Shown in pieces: positions 26,105 through 35,117 of a stretch of DNA of 64,000 bases. The notes beneath the pieces are model-generated. The model made no database searches, was not told the DNA's origin, and worked only from the letters and a program-made list of their open reading frames with translations. Source of the stretch: Nonomuraea candida (GTDB lineage Bacteria; Actinomycetota; Actinomycetes; Streptosporangiales; Streptosporangiaceae); assembly GCF_000725485.1 (NCBI RefSeq), contig NZ_JOAG01000021.1:124001-188000 (forward strand). The letters run 5' to 3'. The position numbers and the translations under genes are program-made. Each line of letters opens with the position of its first letter. Position 1 is the first letter of the stretch.

Positions 26105-26880
26105 ATCACCACGTGCAGGCCAGGGTGGTCGGCGGGCGCCAGGCGGTGGTGCTCGTAGCGCAGGACGCCCTGCTCCGGGTGGCGGAAGACGCGCAGGCGG
26201 GAGGCGAAGCCCTCGATGCGGTGGTCCTGCCAGGCGGCGCGGAACGGCCCGCTGGTCCGCAGGAGGCGCTGGACGATCGGGGAGCGGGCCAGGTCGCCGA
26301 GGCGGGGCCCGGCCTCGGCGCGGAACTCGGCCAGGAAGCGGCGGCTGGTGGTCTCCCAGTCGGGCAGCAGGTCGCGCACGTAGGGGTCGGTGAAGACCAG
26401 CCACAGCAGGTTGCGCTCGGGCGGGGCGACGGTGGCGACGTTGGGGTAGAGCGCGGCGTAGGCGGCGTTCCAGCCGGTGATCGCCCAGTCGGGGGCGATG
26501 GCGTAGGCGGGGAAGCCGGCGAGCGCGTCGAGCAGCCGCCGCACGTGGCCGGGCGCCGCCTGGCCGGCCGGCTCCGCGGCCGGGGGCAGCGGCGTGTAGC
26601 CCGCCAGGGAGAGCATGTAGGCGTGCTCGGTCGCGCTCACGCGCAGGGTGCGGGCCAGGGCGTCGAGGACCTGGCGGGAGGGCTGGATGTCGCGGCCCTG
26701 CTCCAGCCACGTGTACCAGGTGGCGCTCACTCCGGAGAGCGTGGCGACCTCCTCGCGGCGCAGCCCGCCCCGCCTGCGCGGCCCGGCCGGGGGCAGGCCC
26801 ACCGCCGTGGGGTCGAGGTGCGCGCGCCTGGCGCGCAGGAAACTGCCCAGTTCCGCCCGCCGCTCGGCCGCCGTGCTCAT
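25993..26880 (-). CDS. XRE-family regulator with MmyB-like ligand domain
   Basis: A 295-residue protein. The N-terminal HTH_XRE (RREEVATLSGVSATWYTWLE, then PSRQVLDALARTLRV) precedes the MmyB-like ligand-binding domain (ITGWNAAYAALYPNVA, NLLWLVFTDPYVRDLLPDWE, EGFASRLRVFRHPEQGVLRY), a PAS-like fold abundant in actinobacteria. The start at 26880 matches family N-termini (RRAELGSFLRARRAHL). It is divergent from ilvD. The final ~37 codons overlap the convergent DinB gene. Confidence 0.9.
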   Translation of the reverse strand: MSTAAERRAELGSFLRARRAHLDPTAVGLPPAGPRRRGGLRREEVATLSGVSATWYTWLEQGRDIQPSRQVLDALARTLRVSATEHAYMLSLAGYTPLPPAAEPAGQAAPGHVRRLLDALAGFPAYAIAPDWAITGWNAAYAALYPNVATVAPPERNLLWLVFTDPYVRDLLPDWETTSRRFLAEFRAEAGPRLGDLARSPIVQRLLRTSGPFRAAWQDHRIEGFASRLRVFRHPEQGVLRYEHHRLAPADHPGLHVVIYTPAGEDDEPPPFPGPPATPAPEAGPSGLRSPTASA

Positions 26881-26890
26881 GCCGGCCAGC

Positions 26891-26912
26891 GTACTGCTGG
26901 TAGTGGGAGTAC
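26891..26912. promoter_or_regulatory. Candidate operator upstream of the XRE gene
   Basis: The short inverted repeat GTACT-N12-AGTAC lies in the 83-bp gap between the divergent XRE and ilvD genes. It is the only dyad seen there and could be an autoregulatory site. This is weak, position-based evidence. Confidence 0.3.
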
Positions 26913-26963
26913 TAGCACAACGGGCGTCTTCGCCGCACGCCCGCGCGCCGCCACCATGGCGGC

Positions 26964-28811
26964 ATGCCAGAGCTGAGATCACGTACGGTCACCCACGGGC
27001 GGAACATGGCCGGCGCCCGTGCCCTGATGCGCGCCTCCGGCGTGCCCGCGGCCGACATCGGCGTCAAGCCGGTCGTCGCGGTGGCCAACAGTTTCGCCGA
27101 GTTCGTCCCCGGTCACACGCATCTGCAGCCGGTGGGACGCATCGTCTGCGACGCGGTGACGGCGGCGGGCGGGATCGCGCGCGAGTTCAACACGATCGCC
27201 ATCGACGACGGCATCGCCATGGGCCACGAGGGGATGTTGTACTCGCTGCCGTCGCGGGAGCTGATCGCCGACTCCATCGAGTACATGGTGCAGGCGCACC
27301 GGGCCGACGCCCTGGTGTGCGTCTCCAACTGCGACAAGATCACGCCGGGGATGCTGATGGCCGCGCTGCGGCTGAACATCCCCACCGTGTTCGTCTCCGG
27401 CGGCCCCATGGAGGGCGGGCGGGCGGTGCTGGCCGACGGCACGGTCCGTACCGGCCTGACGCTGATCTCCGCCATGTCCGGCGCCGCCGACCCGGCCGTG
27501 GACGACGACGACCTGGGCCGGATCGAGGAGGCGGCCTGCCCCACCTGCGGCTCCTGCTCCGGCATGTTCACCGCCAACTCCATGAACTGCCTGCTGGAGG
27601 CGCTCGGCCTGGCCCTGCCCGGCAACGGCTCCACCCTGGCCACCCACACCGCCCGGCGCGGCCTGTACGAGCGGGCCGGGCGTACCGTGATGGAGCTGGC
27701 CGCCCGTCACTACGGCAAGGACGACGACCGCGTGCTGCCAAGGTCCGTCGCCTCCCGGGCCGCGTTCGACAACGCGATGGCGCTGGACCTGGCCATGGGC
27801 GGCTCCACCAACACGGTGCTGCACCTGCTGGCCGCCGCCCGGGAGGCCGGGCTCGGCTACACGCTGGCCGACATCGAGGCCCGTTCCCGCCAGGTGCCGT
27901 GCCTGTGCAAGGTCGCGCCCAACGGCGCGTACCTGATGGAGGACGTGCACCGGGCCGGCGGCGTGCCCGCCCTGCTCGGCGAGCTGCACCGGGCCGGGCT
28001 GCTGCACGAGGACGTGCACGCCGTGCACGCCGGCTCCCTCGGGGAGTGGCTGGGCGCCTGGGACGTCCGCGGCCCCTCCCCCTCCCGTGAGGCGGTCGAG
28101 CTGTTCCACGCCGCGCCCGGCGGGGCGCGCTCGTCGGCGGCGTTCTCCCAGTCGGCCCGCTGGGAGTCACTCGACCTCGACGCCGAGGGCGGCTGCATCC
28201 GCGACGCCGCGCACGCGTACTCGCCGGACGCGGGCCTGGCCGTGCTGCGCGGCAACCTCGCCCCGGACGGGGCCGTGGTGAAGTCCGCCGGCGTCCCGGA
28301 GGGCATGCGGCGCTTCACCGGGCGGGCGGTGGTGACCGAGTCGCAGGAGGAGGCGGCCGAGGCGATCCTGTCCGGACGCGTCACGCCGGGTTCCGTCCTG
28401 GTCATCCGGTACGAGGGGCCCCGCGGCGGCCCCGGCATGCAGGAGATGCTGTACCCGACGGCGTACCTCAAGGGGCGGGGCCTGGACACCTCGTGCGCGG
28501 TGGTCACCGACGGCCGCTTCTCCGGCGGCAGCTCCGGCCTGTCGGTCGGCCACGTCTCCCCCGAGGCGGCCGCCGGCGGCCCGCTGGCCCTGGTCCGGGA
28601 GGGCGACGCCGTCACCGTCGACATCTCCGCCCGGCTGCTCCGGCTGGAGGTCGCGGAGCCGGAGCTCGCGGCCCGGCGCGCCGGCCTGGAACGGGAGGCC
28701 GGCTACCGGCCCCGCCACCGCGACCGTCCCCTCTCCACCGCGTTGCGCGCCTACGCGGCCACGGCCCAGTCCGCCGACAAGGGCGCCGTACGGGAGGTCC
28801 CGGATCTGTGA
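26964..28811 (+). CDS. ilvD: Dihydroxy-acid dehydratase
   Basis: 615 residues, the usual IlvD length. It has the Fe-S cluster motifs [10 protein letters not shown] and [17 protein letters not shown], the active-site region [20 protein letters not shown] and the N-terminal [17 protein letters not shown]. The enzyme converts 2,3-dihydroxy-3-methylbutanoate (or -pentanoate) to the 2-oxo acid in valine/isoleucine synthesis. No ilvBCE genes are nearby, so it may be a solitary housekeeping copy, or a sugar-acid dehydratase of the same family. A hairpin terminator follows. Confidence 0.93.
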   Translation: MPELRSRTVTHGRNMAGARALMRASGVPAADIGVKPVVAVANSFAEFVPGHTHLQPVGRIVCDAVTAAGGIAREFNTIAIDDGIAMGHEGMLYSLPSRELIADSIEYMVQAHRADALVCVSNCDKITPGMLMAALRLNIPTVFVSGGPMEGGRAVLADGTVRTGLTLISAMSGAADPAVDDDDLGRIEEAACPTCGSCSGMFTANSMNCLLEALGLALPGNGSTLATHTARRGLYERAGRTVMELAARHYGKDDDRVLPRSVASRAAFDNAMALDLAMGGSTNTVLHLLAAAREAGLGYTLADIEARSRQVPCLCKVAPNGAYLMEDVHRAGGVPALLGELHRAGLLHEDVHAVHAGSLGEWLGAWDVRGPSPSREAVELFHAAPGGARSSAAFSQSARWESLDLDAEGGCIRDAAHAYSPDAGLAVLRGNLAPDGAVVKSAGVPEGMRRFTGRAVVTESQEEAAEAILSGRVTPGSVLVIRYEGPRGGPGMQEMLYPTAYLKGRGLDTSCAVVTDGRFSGGSSGLSVGHVSPEAAAGGPLALVREGDAVTVDISARLLRLEVAEPELAARRAGLEREAGYRPRHRDRPLSTALRAYAATAQSADKGAVREVPDL

Positions 28812-28870
28812 GCCTCGCCCCGCCGGGGCCGGGCGGTCCCACCCGTTCCGGCCCGCGGCGCGCGCCGGAG

Positions 28871-28896
28871 CCGTGATCTCCAGGCTCAGATCACGG
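28871..28896 (+). terminator. Terminator after ilvD
   Basis: CCGTGATCT and AGATCACGG form a perfect 9-bp stem with an 8-nt loop, followed by TCCTTT. It lies about 60 bp after the ilvD stop codon, between convergent genes. Confidence 0.65.
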
Positions 28897-28961
28897 TCCT
28901 TTCCCCGGCGACCACGCGGACGGGACCGGTGACGGCGCGGGAACGGCGGACAAGGCGGCGG

Positions 28962-29858
28962 TCACGCCTTGGCGTGCACCCGACGAGCGGCGGCCAAGGA
29001 GGTCACGACGAGAGCGGTGAGCACGCTCCAGTACACGAAGCCGCGCGGGCCGGTCACAAGCAGATTCTCGGCCAGGTAGACCAGGCCGGGAAGCAGGTAG
29101 ACGGCAGCCGCCAGCGCCCAGCGGCCGTCCCTGGCAGCCAGCGTTGCGGCCAGCACCAGCAGCAGCGCCATCACCTCGACGCCGGCCCGCGAGACGACCC
29201 AGACGGGTTCGTACGCCGGCACCTGCGTGAGCTGTAGCGCCCAGCCGGCCAGCGGGACGAGCAGCCACCGTGGCGACCGGGCGGGCATCGTCGCGCCCCA
29301 CCCTCGGGCCTTCCCGGACGCGCGGCCCGCCCCCGCCCGTCGAACGGCGAGCACCGCCGACGCGGCGGCGACCACCCAGTAAGGCGCAACCGGCGCGAGG
29401 TCACCGTACAGCGGGCCGAGGTCGAGCGCCGGGACGTAGAACCCTCCCCAGACGATGGGCCAGCTCGTCCACACCGCGGCGAACGCCGCAAGGGGAGCCG
29501 CGACCCGCATCCATCCCCGCACGAGCGCCACCATCAGGACGATCCCGAGCGCTGTCCACACCTTGTAGTTGAGGTACGGCAGGACAGGAATCTGTGCGAA
29601 GGTGACACCTGCCACGATCAGCGCGCCGAGATGCAGGCCGTCGGCCCACGGGGGCACGCCGGACGCGCGGGTGGCCCGGACGCGGACGGTGAACCCGCCG
29701 GCGAGGAGATGCAGCGTCTCGCGGAGCGACGGCCGGCGCGCCCCGGGCCGGGCCGCCTCCATCAGCGTGCCGATCAGCTCCTCGCCGTGCTCGGCGCGGT
29801 ACACCTTGGGGTAGGCGCGCAGGAGGCGGCGGTACCGCAGCTCGAGAACGTGGGTCAT
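28962..29858 (-). CDS. Membrane protein of a PadR-linked pair
   Basis: 298 residues. The soluble N-terminus ELRYRRLLRAYPKVYRAEHG, then EELIGTLMEAARPG, recurs in actinobacterial membrane proteins encoded beside PadR regulators. About seven hydrophobic helices follow (residues 75-290). No catalytic motif is seen and the function is unknown; a role in envelope stress or as a modulator of an exporter is possible. Its ATG overlaps the stop of the PadR gene by 4 bp, so the two are coupled. Confidence 0.8.
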   Translation of the reverse strand: MTHVLELRYRRLLRAYPKVYRAEHGEELIGTLMEAARPGARRPSLRETLHLLAGGFTVRVRATRASGVPPWADGLHLGALIVAGVTFAQIPVLPYLNYKVWTALGIVLMVALVRGWMRVAAPLAAFAAVWTSWPIVWGGFYVPALDLGPLYGDLAPVAPYWVVAAASAVLAVRRAGAGRASGKARGWGATMPARSPRWLLVPLAGWALQLTQVPAYEPVWVVSRAGVEVMALLLVLAATLAARDGRWALAAAVYLLPGLVYLAENLLVTGPRGFVYWSVLTALVVTSLAAARRVHAKA

Positions 29859-30175
29859 GCGCTCGTCACCCCGCTCGGCCGCAGGACGAGTGCGGCGGCG
29901 CGCTGCAGCCGGGCCGCCTGGGCACGGACGGCGCGCGCGCCGTCGTCGGTGATCCGGTAGTAGCGCCGGGGCCGCCCGTTGACGGTCTCCTCGCGGTCCA
30001 GCCGCACCCAGCCTGCCTCCGAGAGCCGGTCGAGCGCGCTGTACAGGGTGCCGACGGCGAGGTCGACCTCGCCGAGCGACTGGGTCCGGGCCCGTTTGAT
30101 GATCCCGTATCCGTGGAGCGGCTCTTCCATCAAGGCGACGAGGATGAAGTAGGTCGCCTCCGTCATGCCGATCAT
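29855..30175 (-). CDS. PadR-family regulator (short form)
   Basis: 106 residues (103 if the second Met is used), the size of the minimal PadR-s2 subfamily: TEATYFILVALMEEPLHGYGI, then VGTLYSALDRLSEAGWVRLD and RPRRYYRITDDGARAV. It has a winged HTH with a single C-terminal dimerisation helix. It is translationally coupled to the downstream membrane-protein gene. A dyad overlapping the likely -10 region just upstream supports autorepression, as is typical of the family. Confidence 0.9.
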   Translation of the reverse strand: MIGMTEATYFILVALMEEPLHGYGIIKRARTQSLGEVDLAVGTLYSALDRLSEAGWVRLDREETVNGRPRRYYRITDDGARAVRAQAARLQRAAALVLRPSGVTSA

Positions 30176-30189
30176 GAGCCGACTATATA

Positions 30190-30200
30190 TCGACCGTCGA
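30190..30200. promoter_or_regulatory. Candidate PadR operator
   Basis: TCGAC-C-GTCGA is a perfect dyad 15 bp upstream of the PadR start. It directly adjoins TATATA, which would serve as the -10 element on the minus strand. Binding here would block the promoter of the PadR/membrane-protein pair. Confidence 0.5.
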
Positions 30201-30469
30201 AGTATGGAAAGGTGCGCACGCATCCGGCCCGAGGACTCAGCAGGCGGGGCTAGACGTTCGCTCGGCGGAGGCGTTCGCTCGGCGGAGGCGTTCGGCCGCC
30301 TGTGCCCGCAGCGCATCGCCGCCCGCCGGCATCGGCGTGGCCGAGCACGCGCGGCCGGGCCCGGCGAGTCCCCGTGCAGCACCTCGCCGCCGGGCCGGAG
30401 TTCCTGGGGTGTAGCCAAGGTAAGCCCAAAACCCACCATCGCGATCTTGGTTGAGCTAGTCGAGGCAGG

Positions 30470-30690
30470 TCAGCCGCTGGTCCGAGGGGCGAGCAGGCTG
30501 GTGATCTCGGCGATGGCGTCCGGTGAGGGCTTGCAGTAGCGCTGCAGGTTCTCCGGCTTCTCATGCCGGGATTTGGCCATCAGCATCAGCAGGCTCGCGC
30601 CCGCCTCGCCCAGGTGGGTCAGCGCCGAATGGCGGAATCGTGCAGGCCCCACCCGTGCGCCTTCCGTCCGGCGAGCCGTGGCCCAGTCGG
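30470..30690 (-). pseudogene. Tyrosine integrase C-terminal remnant, frameshifted
   Basis: The last ~60 codons read [20 protein letters not shown], then [17 protein letters not shown]. This is the end of a tyrosine recombinase, with the catalytic Arg of the R-H-S box and the nucleophile Tyr in RY. Upstream, the expected sequence [12 protein letters not shown] continues in another frame: the DNA has lost one base exactly at the LHD/FRH junction (about 30640-30650). The N-terminal catalytic part is absent. It is a decayed integrase, marking an old mobile element. Confidence 0.75.
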
Positions 30691-30751
30691 TCGCCGGTTC
30701 CTGCCCACCTGGGTGAGCTTGGCCAACCACGTCGCGCGGCGTTCGTTCACA

Positions 30752-31276
30752 TCACGACGACAGCCGGGCAAGCATCGCGGTGACATCGTCGGCGAGCGAC
30801 TCGTCGACAGGCGCGTGGCGGTTCATCAATCGGTACCACATCGCGCCGAACACCATGTCGACCGCCAGCTCCAGGTCCACGTCCGCGGAAAGCGTCCTGG
30901 CGAGCACGGCACGCAGCGCCCGTCGGCGGGAGTCGATGAACCCGCGCATGCGTACGGCGAACGCCTCGTCGCTCTGCGCGTCGGCCATCAGGCCCACGAC
31001 CACGCCGCCCGCCGCGCCACCGCTCAGCCGGAAGGTCTCAAGGAGGAACGTGCGCAGGTCCTCGCTGCCCGTGGGCGCCTCGACGAACACGGTCAGCGCT
31101 TCGATCATCACCTCGGCCTTGGTCCGCCACCAGCGGTAGACGGTCTGCCTGCCGGTGCCCGCAGCCTGCGCGATGCCCTTCAACGTGACGTTCTGATAAC
31201 CGTCGCGCTCGCACAGATCCAGGGCCGCGCGCAGGATCGCACGCCTGGACGTTTCGCTCCTCGGTCTGCCCACCAT
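30752..31276 (-). CDS. TetR-family regulator
   Basis: A 174-residue repressor. The N-terminal HTH reads RAILRAALDLCERDGYQNVT, then GTGRQTVYRWWRTKAEV (residues 10-60), and the C-terminal half is the helical ligand domain. The start at 31276 gives MVGRPRSETSRR, typical of the family. It is divergent from an SDR gene; a perfect 25-bp dyad in the 74-bp gap is its probable operator. Confidence 0.9.
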   Translation of the reverse strand: MVGRPRSETSRRAILRAALDLCERDGYQNVTLKGIAQAAGTGRQTVYRWWRTKAEVMIEALTVFVEAPTGSEDLRTFLLETFRLSGGAAGGVVVGLMADAQSDEAFAVRMRGFIDSRRRALRAVLARTLSADVDLELAVDMVFGAMWYRLMNRHAPVDESLADDVTAMLARLSS

Positions 31277-31285
31277 GGCCGCCAC

Positions 31286-31324
31286 TTTACAAGACACAAT
31301 GCCTCGATTTATAGTTTCGAGGCA
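31286..31324 (+). promoter_or_regulatory. SDR promoter with TetR operator
   Basis: TTTACA (31286) and TATAGT (31310), 18 bp apart, form a promoter facing the SDR gene. The perfect dyad TGCCTCGA-N9-TCGAGGCA (31300-31324) overlaps the -10. The repressor encoded divergently would block transcription by binding here. The sequence elements are visible; the regulatory logic is inferred. Confidence 0.7.
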
Positions 31325-31350
31325 AGGTGACTCGAAAGAAGGTCTTGACA

Positions 31351-32055
31351 ATGCGTACTGTGATCATTGGCGGAACCGCCGGCGTCGGCCTGGCCACCGC
31401 GAAGCTGCTGAGCGAGCAGGGCCACGAAGTGATCGTCACCGGGCGCACTCCCGAGCGGGTTGAGCGAGCAGCCAAGGAGACCGTTGGCGCGGGTTACGTC
31501 GTGGACGCCAGGGATGAGCAGGCCACACGCGACTTCTTCGACCGGATCGGCCCGGTTGACAACGTGGTGATCAATGTCAGCGGGCGCGGCCAGGCCGCCG
31601 GGCCGCTCTCCGCGATCACCGCGGACGCGCTGCGCCAGGCCGTTGAAGACAAGCTGATCCCGCACTTCCTGACCGCGAAGGCAGCGGCGACGGCACTGTC
31701 GGAGCGCGGCTCGATCACCTTCGTCGCCGCCGCCTCGGCAGGCGCGGCCTTCCCCGGCTCCAGCGGGCTGGCAGCGATCAACGGTGCGATCGAGGCCGTC
31801 GTCCCCGGCCTGGCCGTGGAGCTGGCGCCGATCAGAGTGAACGCGGTGTCGCCGGGCGTGGTGGACACCGAGTGGTGGAGCTGGCTGGACGAGGCGGCCC
31901 GGGCCGAGGCCATGAAGGGCTTCGCCGCCGCCTCGCCACTCAACCGTGTGGCCGAGCCGGCCGACATCGCCTCCGCGATCGCCTTCGTCGTCGGCAACGC
32001 CTTCACCACGGGCACGGTCCTCACCGTCGACGGCGGGGGCAAGCTGAAGGCATGA
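31351..32055 (+). CDS. SDR-family protein with degenerate active site
   Basis: A 234-residue Rossmann-fold protein with the NAD(P) motif GGTAGVGLATAKLL and the C-terminal family ending GNAFTTGTVLTVDGGG. The usual catalytic Tyr-x3-Lys is missing: the aligned region reads SSGLAAINGAIEAVV. The ATG at 31351 follows AGAAGG. Members of this subgroup occur widely, so it may be a reductase with another mechanism or a non-catalytic binder. It overlaps the start of the following truncated SDR gene (ATGA). Confidence 0.85.
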   Translation: MRTVIIGGTAGVGLATAKLLSEQGHEVIVTGRTPERVERAAKETVGAGYVVDARDEQATRDFFDRIGPVDNVVINVSGRGQAAGPLSAITADALRQAVEDKLIPHFLTAKAAATALSERGSITFVAAASAGAAFPGSSGLAAINGAIEAVVPGLAVELAPIRVNAVSPGVVDTEWWSWLDEAARAEAMKGFAAASPLNRVAEPADIASAIAFVVGNAFTTGTVLTVDGGGKLKA

Positions 32056-32489
32056 GGACGATCCTGGTCACCGGTGCGACCTCCGGTCTCGGGCTGGAGC
32101 TGGCCAACCGGCTCATGCAGGCCGGAGATCGGGTCATCGCGCACGGCCGTGACCCGGACAAGTTGCGCGACTTCCCGGACAGGGTGGTGGCCGACCTGGC
32201 CGAGTTGCGTCAGGTCGACCGCCTGGCCGACGAGGTACTTGGCAACCATGAGTCGATCGACGTGCTCGTCAACAACGCGGGCGTCGGCGGCGGCGCCCCC
32301 GGCACCGGCCGCGAGCTGTCCGCGGACGGCATCGAGCTGCGCTTCGCGGTCAACTACCTGGCCGGCTACCACCTGGCACGCCGGCTGTTGCCGATCACGG
32401 GGCGCGTGGTCAACCAGGCCCACGACAGGGCGGCCAGGCGCCGGCTCCGCGACCTCAGCGACTCCTTGATCGCGGAACGCCTCAGCTGA
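32052..32489 (+). pseudogene. Truncated SDR gene
   Basis: Starts MRTILVTGATSGLGLELANR with an ATGA overlap to the previous SDR gene. A good cofactor motif and NNAGVGGGAPG follow, but the product ends at 145 residues, soon after FAVNYLAGYHLARRLLP. The normal fold needs about 240-300 residues. The Ser-Tyr-Lys catalytic segment is missing and the tail (NQAHDRAARRRLRDLSD) is unlike the family. An internal deletion or frameshift has probably inactivated it. Confidence 0.7.
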
Positions 32490-32530
32490 GCGGGAGGAAT
32501 CCGGCGACCCCCTTCCCCGTCAACCCCGGG

Positions 32531-32842
32531 TCAGGCCGCCGCGGCCGGCCCGTCATGCAGCCTGGTGAAGTCGATGTCCAGGTGGGGTTCGGAGGCTTCC
32601 GGGGTGATGCCGAGTTCGTGGGTGGAGTACTCGCCGAAGCGCATGATGTGCTCGGTCAGGTAGGGAGAGACCTCGGCCAGGTCTTCGGGCTCGATCTTCC
32701 AGCCTTCGGCCTGCAGTTGCCGGACGACGTCGGCGACGTCGAGCGTGTTGTGACAGATCACGCAGTTGCTGAGCAGCGAGTTGAACTTCATCGCCTTCTC
32801 CTGCTCGATGGGGTCGTTGTCGGCGATCACGCCGCGCTGGCC
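32531..32842 (-). pseudogene. Tn3-family transposase, C-terminal fragment
   Basis: About 104 codons read QRGVIADNDPIEQEKAMKFN, then NTLDVADVVRQLQAEGW, DLAEVSPYLTEHIMRFGEYS and HLDIDF. This is the C-terminal end of the DDE_Tnp_Tn3 domain. The frame upstream changes to unrelated sequence near 32842, so the first ~900 residues of the ~1000-residue transposase are missing. No terminal inverted repeat was recognised. It is a relic of a transposon insertion. Confidence 0.85.
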
Positions 32843-33119
32843 TTGACCACCGTCCGCTCGATCGAGGTCACCCACCGCCGCCCTTCTCCCCGAAGCCGGC
32901 CTCAACCCCCGATCCACCTCGCTCACCGTAGCGGCGATCTCACCCACCCGCCCCAAGTCGCCAAACCGCCACCCGGGCACCTTCAAGATCGCCCTGTCCG
33001 GTCGGTGCGGCTCGTCCAGGGGCGCGCTCAGGACTGTGCCACAGGCGCCGAGCCCGGCGGAAGCGAGGAGCGTCCTGCGCACCTCCGGGCCCGCCGGGAC
33101 GCGGCCGAGGCGATCCGTG
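32843..33119. other. Intergenic stretch between transposon relic and serine hydrolase
   Basis: About 280 bp with open frames on both strands but no family match. A minus-strand frame begins MRRTLLASAGLGACG, resembling a signal peptide, but fuses directly into the transposase relic, so it is probably rearranged debris. Confidence 0.4.
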
Positions 33120-34772
33120 TCACAGCGGGAGGCCGACGGCGTTGGCGGCGTCGGCTTCGAAGTACTCCGTGGTGGCGAAGGGGGACGTGTGGCTCTCGAA
33201 GAGGGCTCGGACGGCGTCGAGCGAGTCGTGCACGATGACGTTCACGGCCTTGCCGCCGTCGGCGCTCGACACCGCCAGCGTCCAGCGGGCGCCCTGCGGC
33301 AGCCCGCCGTACGCCTGCTTCAGGGACTCCCAGAAACCGTCGTGGTCGGAAACGGTGGAAACGGTCATGACGTGCACGGTGGCACTCTCCTCGTCGATTC
33401 TCGGGTGCGTTCGGCAGTTGAGGTGGAGATACTGGGCGGCGCCGTTCTCGAAGCCGTGGATCGCGACGGTCTGGGGGTCTTCCAGCGGGTCGTCCGACGG
33501 CATCAGGAAGTGCGTCTCGCTGATGGGGAGCAGCTCGTAGCCGAGCCGTTCGGGCTTGTCGAGAAGCTGGGCCTCCATGGGGTTGAGGGTGAATCCGAGG
33601 CGGAGCCTGCCGTGCTCGGCCGTCACCTCGTAGCGGACGCCGGGGCGTGCGTAGACGCCTTCGTACCTGGACAGGTCGAGGGTCAGAGCCGGGTCGGGCG
33701 CCGGCAGGCCGGGGATGGTGACCGCGCCGAGGCCGGTCAGGATCTCGTCGAACACCTTGCGGTAGAAGCTGTCGCGCGGCCCGGCGTTGGCCAGCATCGA
33801 GATGGCGATGCCCGACTCCGGCAGGATGCGCAGGCGGGCGCTCTGACTGACGGCGCTGCCGTCGTGGGCGTAGACGGTCTCGCCGTGCCAGTCGCCCACG
33901 ATGAGGCCGAGCGCCCATTCCGGTCCGAACATGTACGGCTCGGGAACGGGCACCCTCGACCCGGTCATCTCGCGGATGGTGCCGGGCGAGACGATCCTGG
34001 TCCCGTTCGGCGCCGTTCCCTCGTTGAGGAAGACGTACGCCATCGTGAGCAGCTCTCGGGCGGTCGTGCTGACGTTGCCGCCGGGGCCGAAGGCGCGCGG
34101 CAGGTGGGTCAGCGGTGAGGGGATCGGCCCCTCGTCGAGGGAGCGGATCAGGTATCCGGTCGCGGCCCGGCTCCGGTCGACGTGCTCGTGCCGGCTGCTC
34201 GTCGAGGTCAGCCCCAGCGGGCCGAACAGGCGATCGCGCATGATGTCGTCCCATCGCCCGCCCTCCACCACCTCCATGACGCGGGCGAGGATGGCGTAGC
34301 CGAGGGCCGCGCTGTAGCCGTGGGTGCGGCCCAGCGGGTGGACCTGGCGCGCGCCGGCGATGCCGGCCACCATGCGCTCGTAGACGTCGTCGCCCTCGCC
34401 CGGGTCGCCGTAGCTCTCCTCGATGCCGTTGGTGTGGTTGAGGAGGTGGCGGGGGGTGACCCTGGCGCTGACCTCGGGGTCGGCGACCCGGAAGCCGGGC
34501 AGGTAGGTCCGCACCGGCTCGTCGAGGGCGACCTTCCCCTCGTCGACGAGGCGCATGAAGGCGAGGGCGGTCCAGGTCTTGGAGACCGAGCCGCACTGGT
34601 AGATGGTGCCGGTCGTCGCGGGCGCCCGGGTGGCGAGGTCGCTGACGCCGGCCGCGAAGTCGGTGATCTCCCCGTCGACGAGCACGCCGATCGCGGCGCT
34701 CGGAATGCGGTACTCCGCGAGCAGCTCTTCGACGTGGGCTCGTGTCCGGGTCACGTCCAGCGCTCTTGTCAT
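33120..34772 (-). CDS. Serine beta-lactamase-like hydrolase with extra C-terminal domain
   Basis: 550 residues. The class C beta-lactamase/PBP-like fold shows the SxxK motif SVSK at residue 62, a Tyr motif in GYSAALGY (about residue 152) and a C-terminal HDGS in place of the KTG box. No signal peptide is seen, so it is an intracellular esterase or peptidase-type member. The last ~85 residues (HVMTVSTVSDHDGFWESLKQ, VNVIVHDSLDAVRALFE) form a separate ferredoxin-like domain. The start at 34772 lies in the first copy of a 310-bp repeated divergent promoter, whose surviving regulator is at 37581. Confidence 0.88.
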   Translation of the reverse strand: MTRALDVTRTRAHVEELLAEYRIPSAAIGVLVDGEITDFAAGVSDLATRAPATTGTIYQCGSVSKTWTALAFMRLVDEGKVALDEPVRTYLPGFRVADPEVSARVTPRHLLNHTNGIEESYGDPGEGDDVYERMVAGIAGARQVHPLGRTHGYSAALGYAILARVMEVVEGGRWDDIMRDRLFGPLGLTSTSSRHEHVDRSRAATGYLIRSLDEGPIPSPLTHLPRAFGPGGNVSTTARELLTMAYVFLNEGTAPNGTRIVSPGTIREMTGSRVPVPEPYMFGPEWALGLIVGDWHGETVYAHDGSAVSQSARLRILPESGIAISMLANAGPRDSFYRKVFDEILTGLGAVTIPGLPAPDPALTLDLSRYEGVYARPGVRYEVTAEHGRLRLGFTLNPMEAQLLDKPERLGYELLPISETHFLMPSDDPLEDPQTVAIHGFENGAAQYLHLNCRTHPRIDEESATVHVMTVSTVSDHDGFWESLKQAYGGLPQGARWTLAVSSADGGKAVNVIVHDSLDAVRALFESHTSPFATTEYFEADAANAVGLPL

Positions 34773-35030
34773 GAGGGTCTCCCCGTCCTGCCGGATTCTT
34801 TCAGGGCGGGAAAAGGCTACGTTGCGTTTTATGGATCGTCAACGTAAGAGTCTCGAATAACCGCGTTTTGACTGCTGTTTCTCCGCAATCGTTGCAACAG
34901 CATTGCGGAGAAATGCAACCGACGCCGATAGGCCGTTGCAATGTATTGCCGGTGAACGCACGTGCGGACCGTACCGGCAGGAGGGCGGCCCCGACGCCCG
35001 GAAGGCGTGCTGACCCGCGAGGATCGTCGC
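34719..35030. repeat. 310-bp direct repeat, copy A
   Basis: Covers the first ~18 codons of the serine hydrolase, its promoter, and the dead start of a divergent regulator. It matches 37304-37620 in the same orientation with scattered mismatches and small indels. Both copies share the motif ATCGTTGCAACAG and a downstream CGTTGCAATGTA, probably operator half-sites. In this copy the hydrolase is intact. Confidence 0.9.
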
Positions 35031-35045
35031 ACCGGTAGCTGGATC
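34994..35045 (+). pseudogene. Remnant of GbsR-type regulator start
   Basis: Aligns with the first codons of the regulator at 37581. The ribosome-binding site CAGGAGGG is kept, but the ATG has become ACG, an indel follows within a few codons, and homology fades after about 50 bp. It is a dead copy produced by duplication of the divergent promoter. Confidence 0.75.
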
Positions 35046-35117
35046 ACACGGCGCGGGCAGGCGGGCGGCCGGGGGGCGAAGCTGGAGAAGCTCCCGGCCT
35101 GGATGAGGCCGGCCGCC

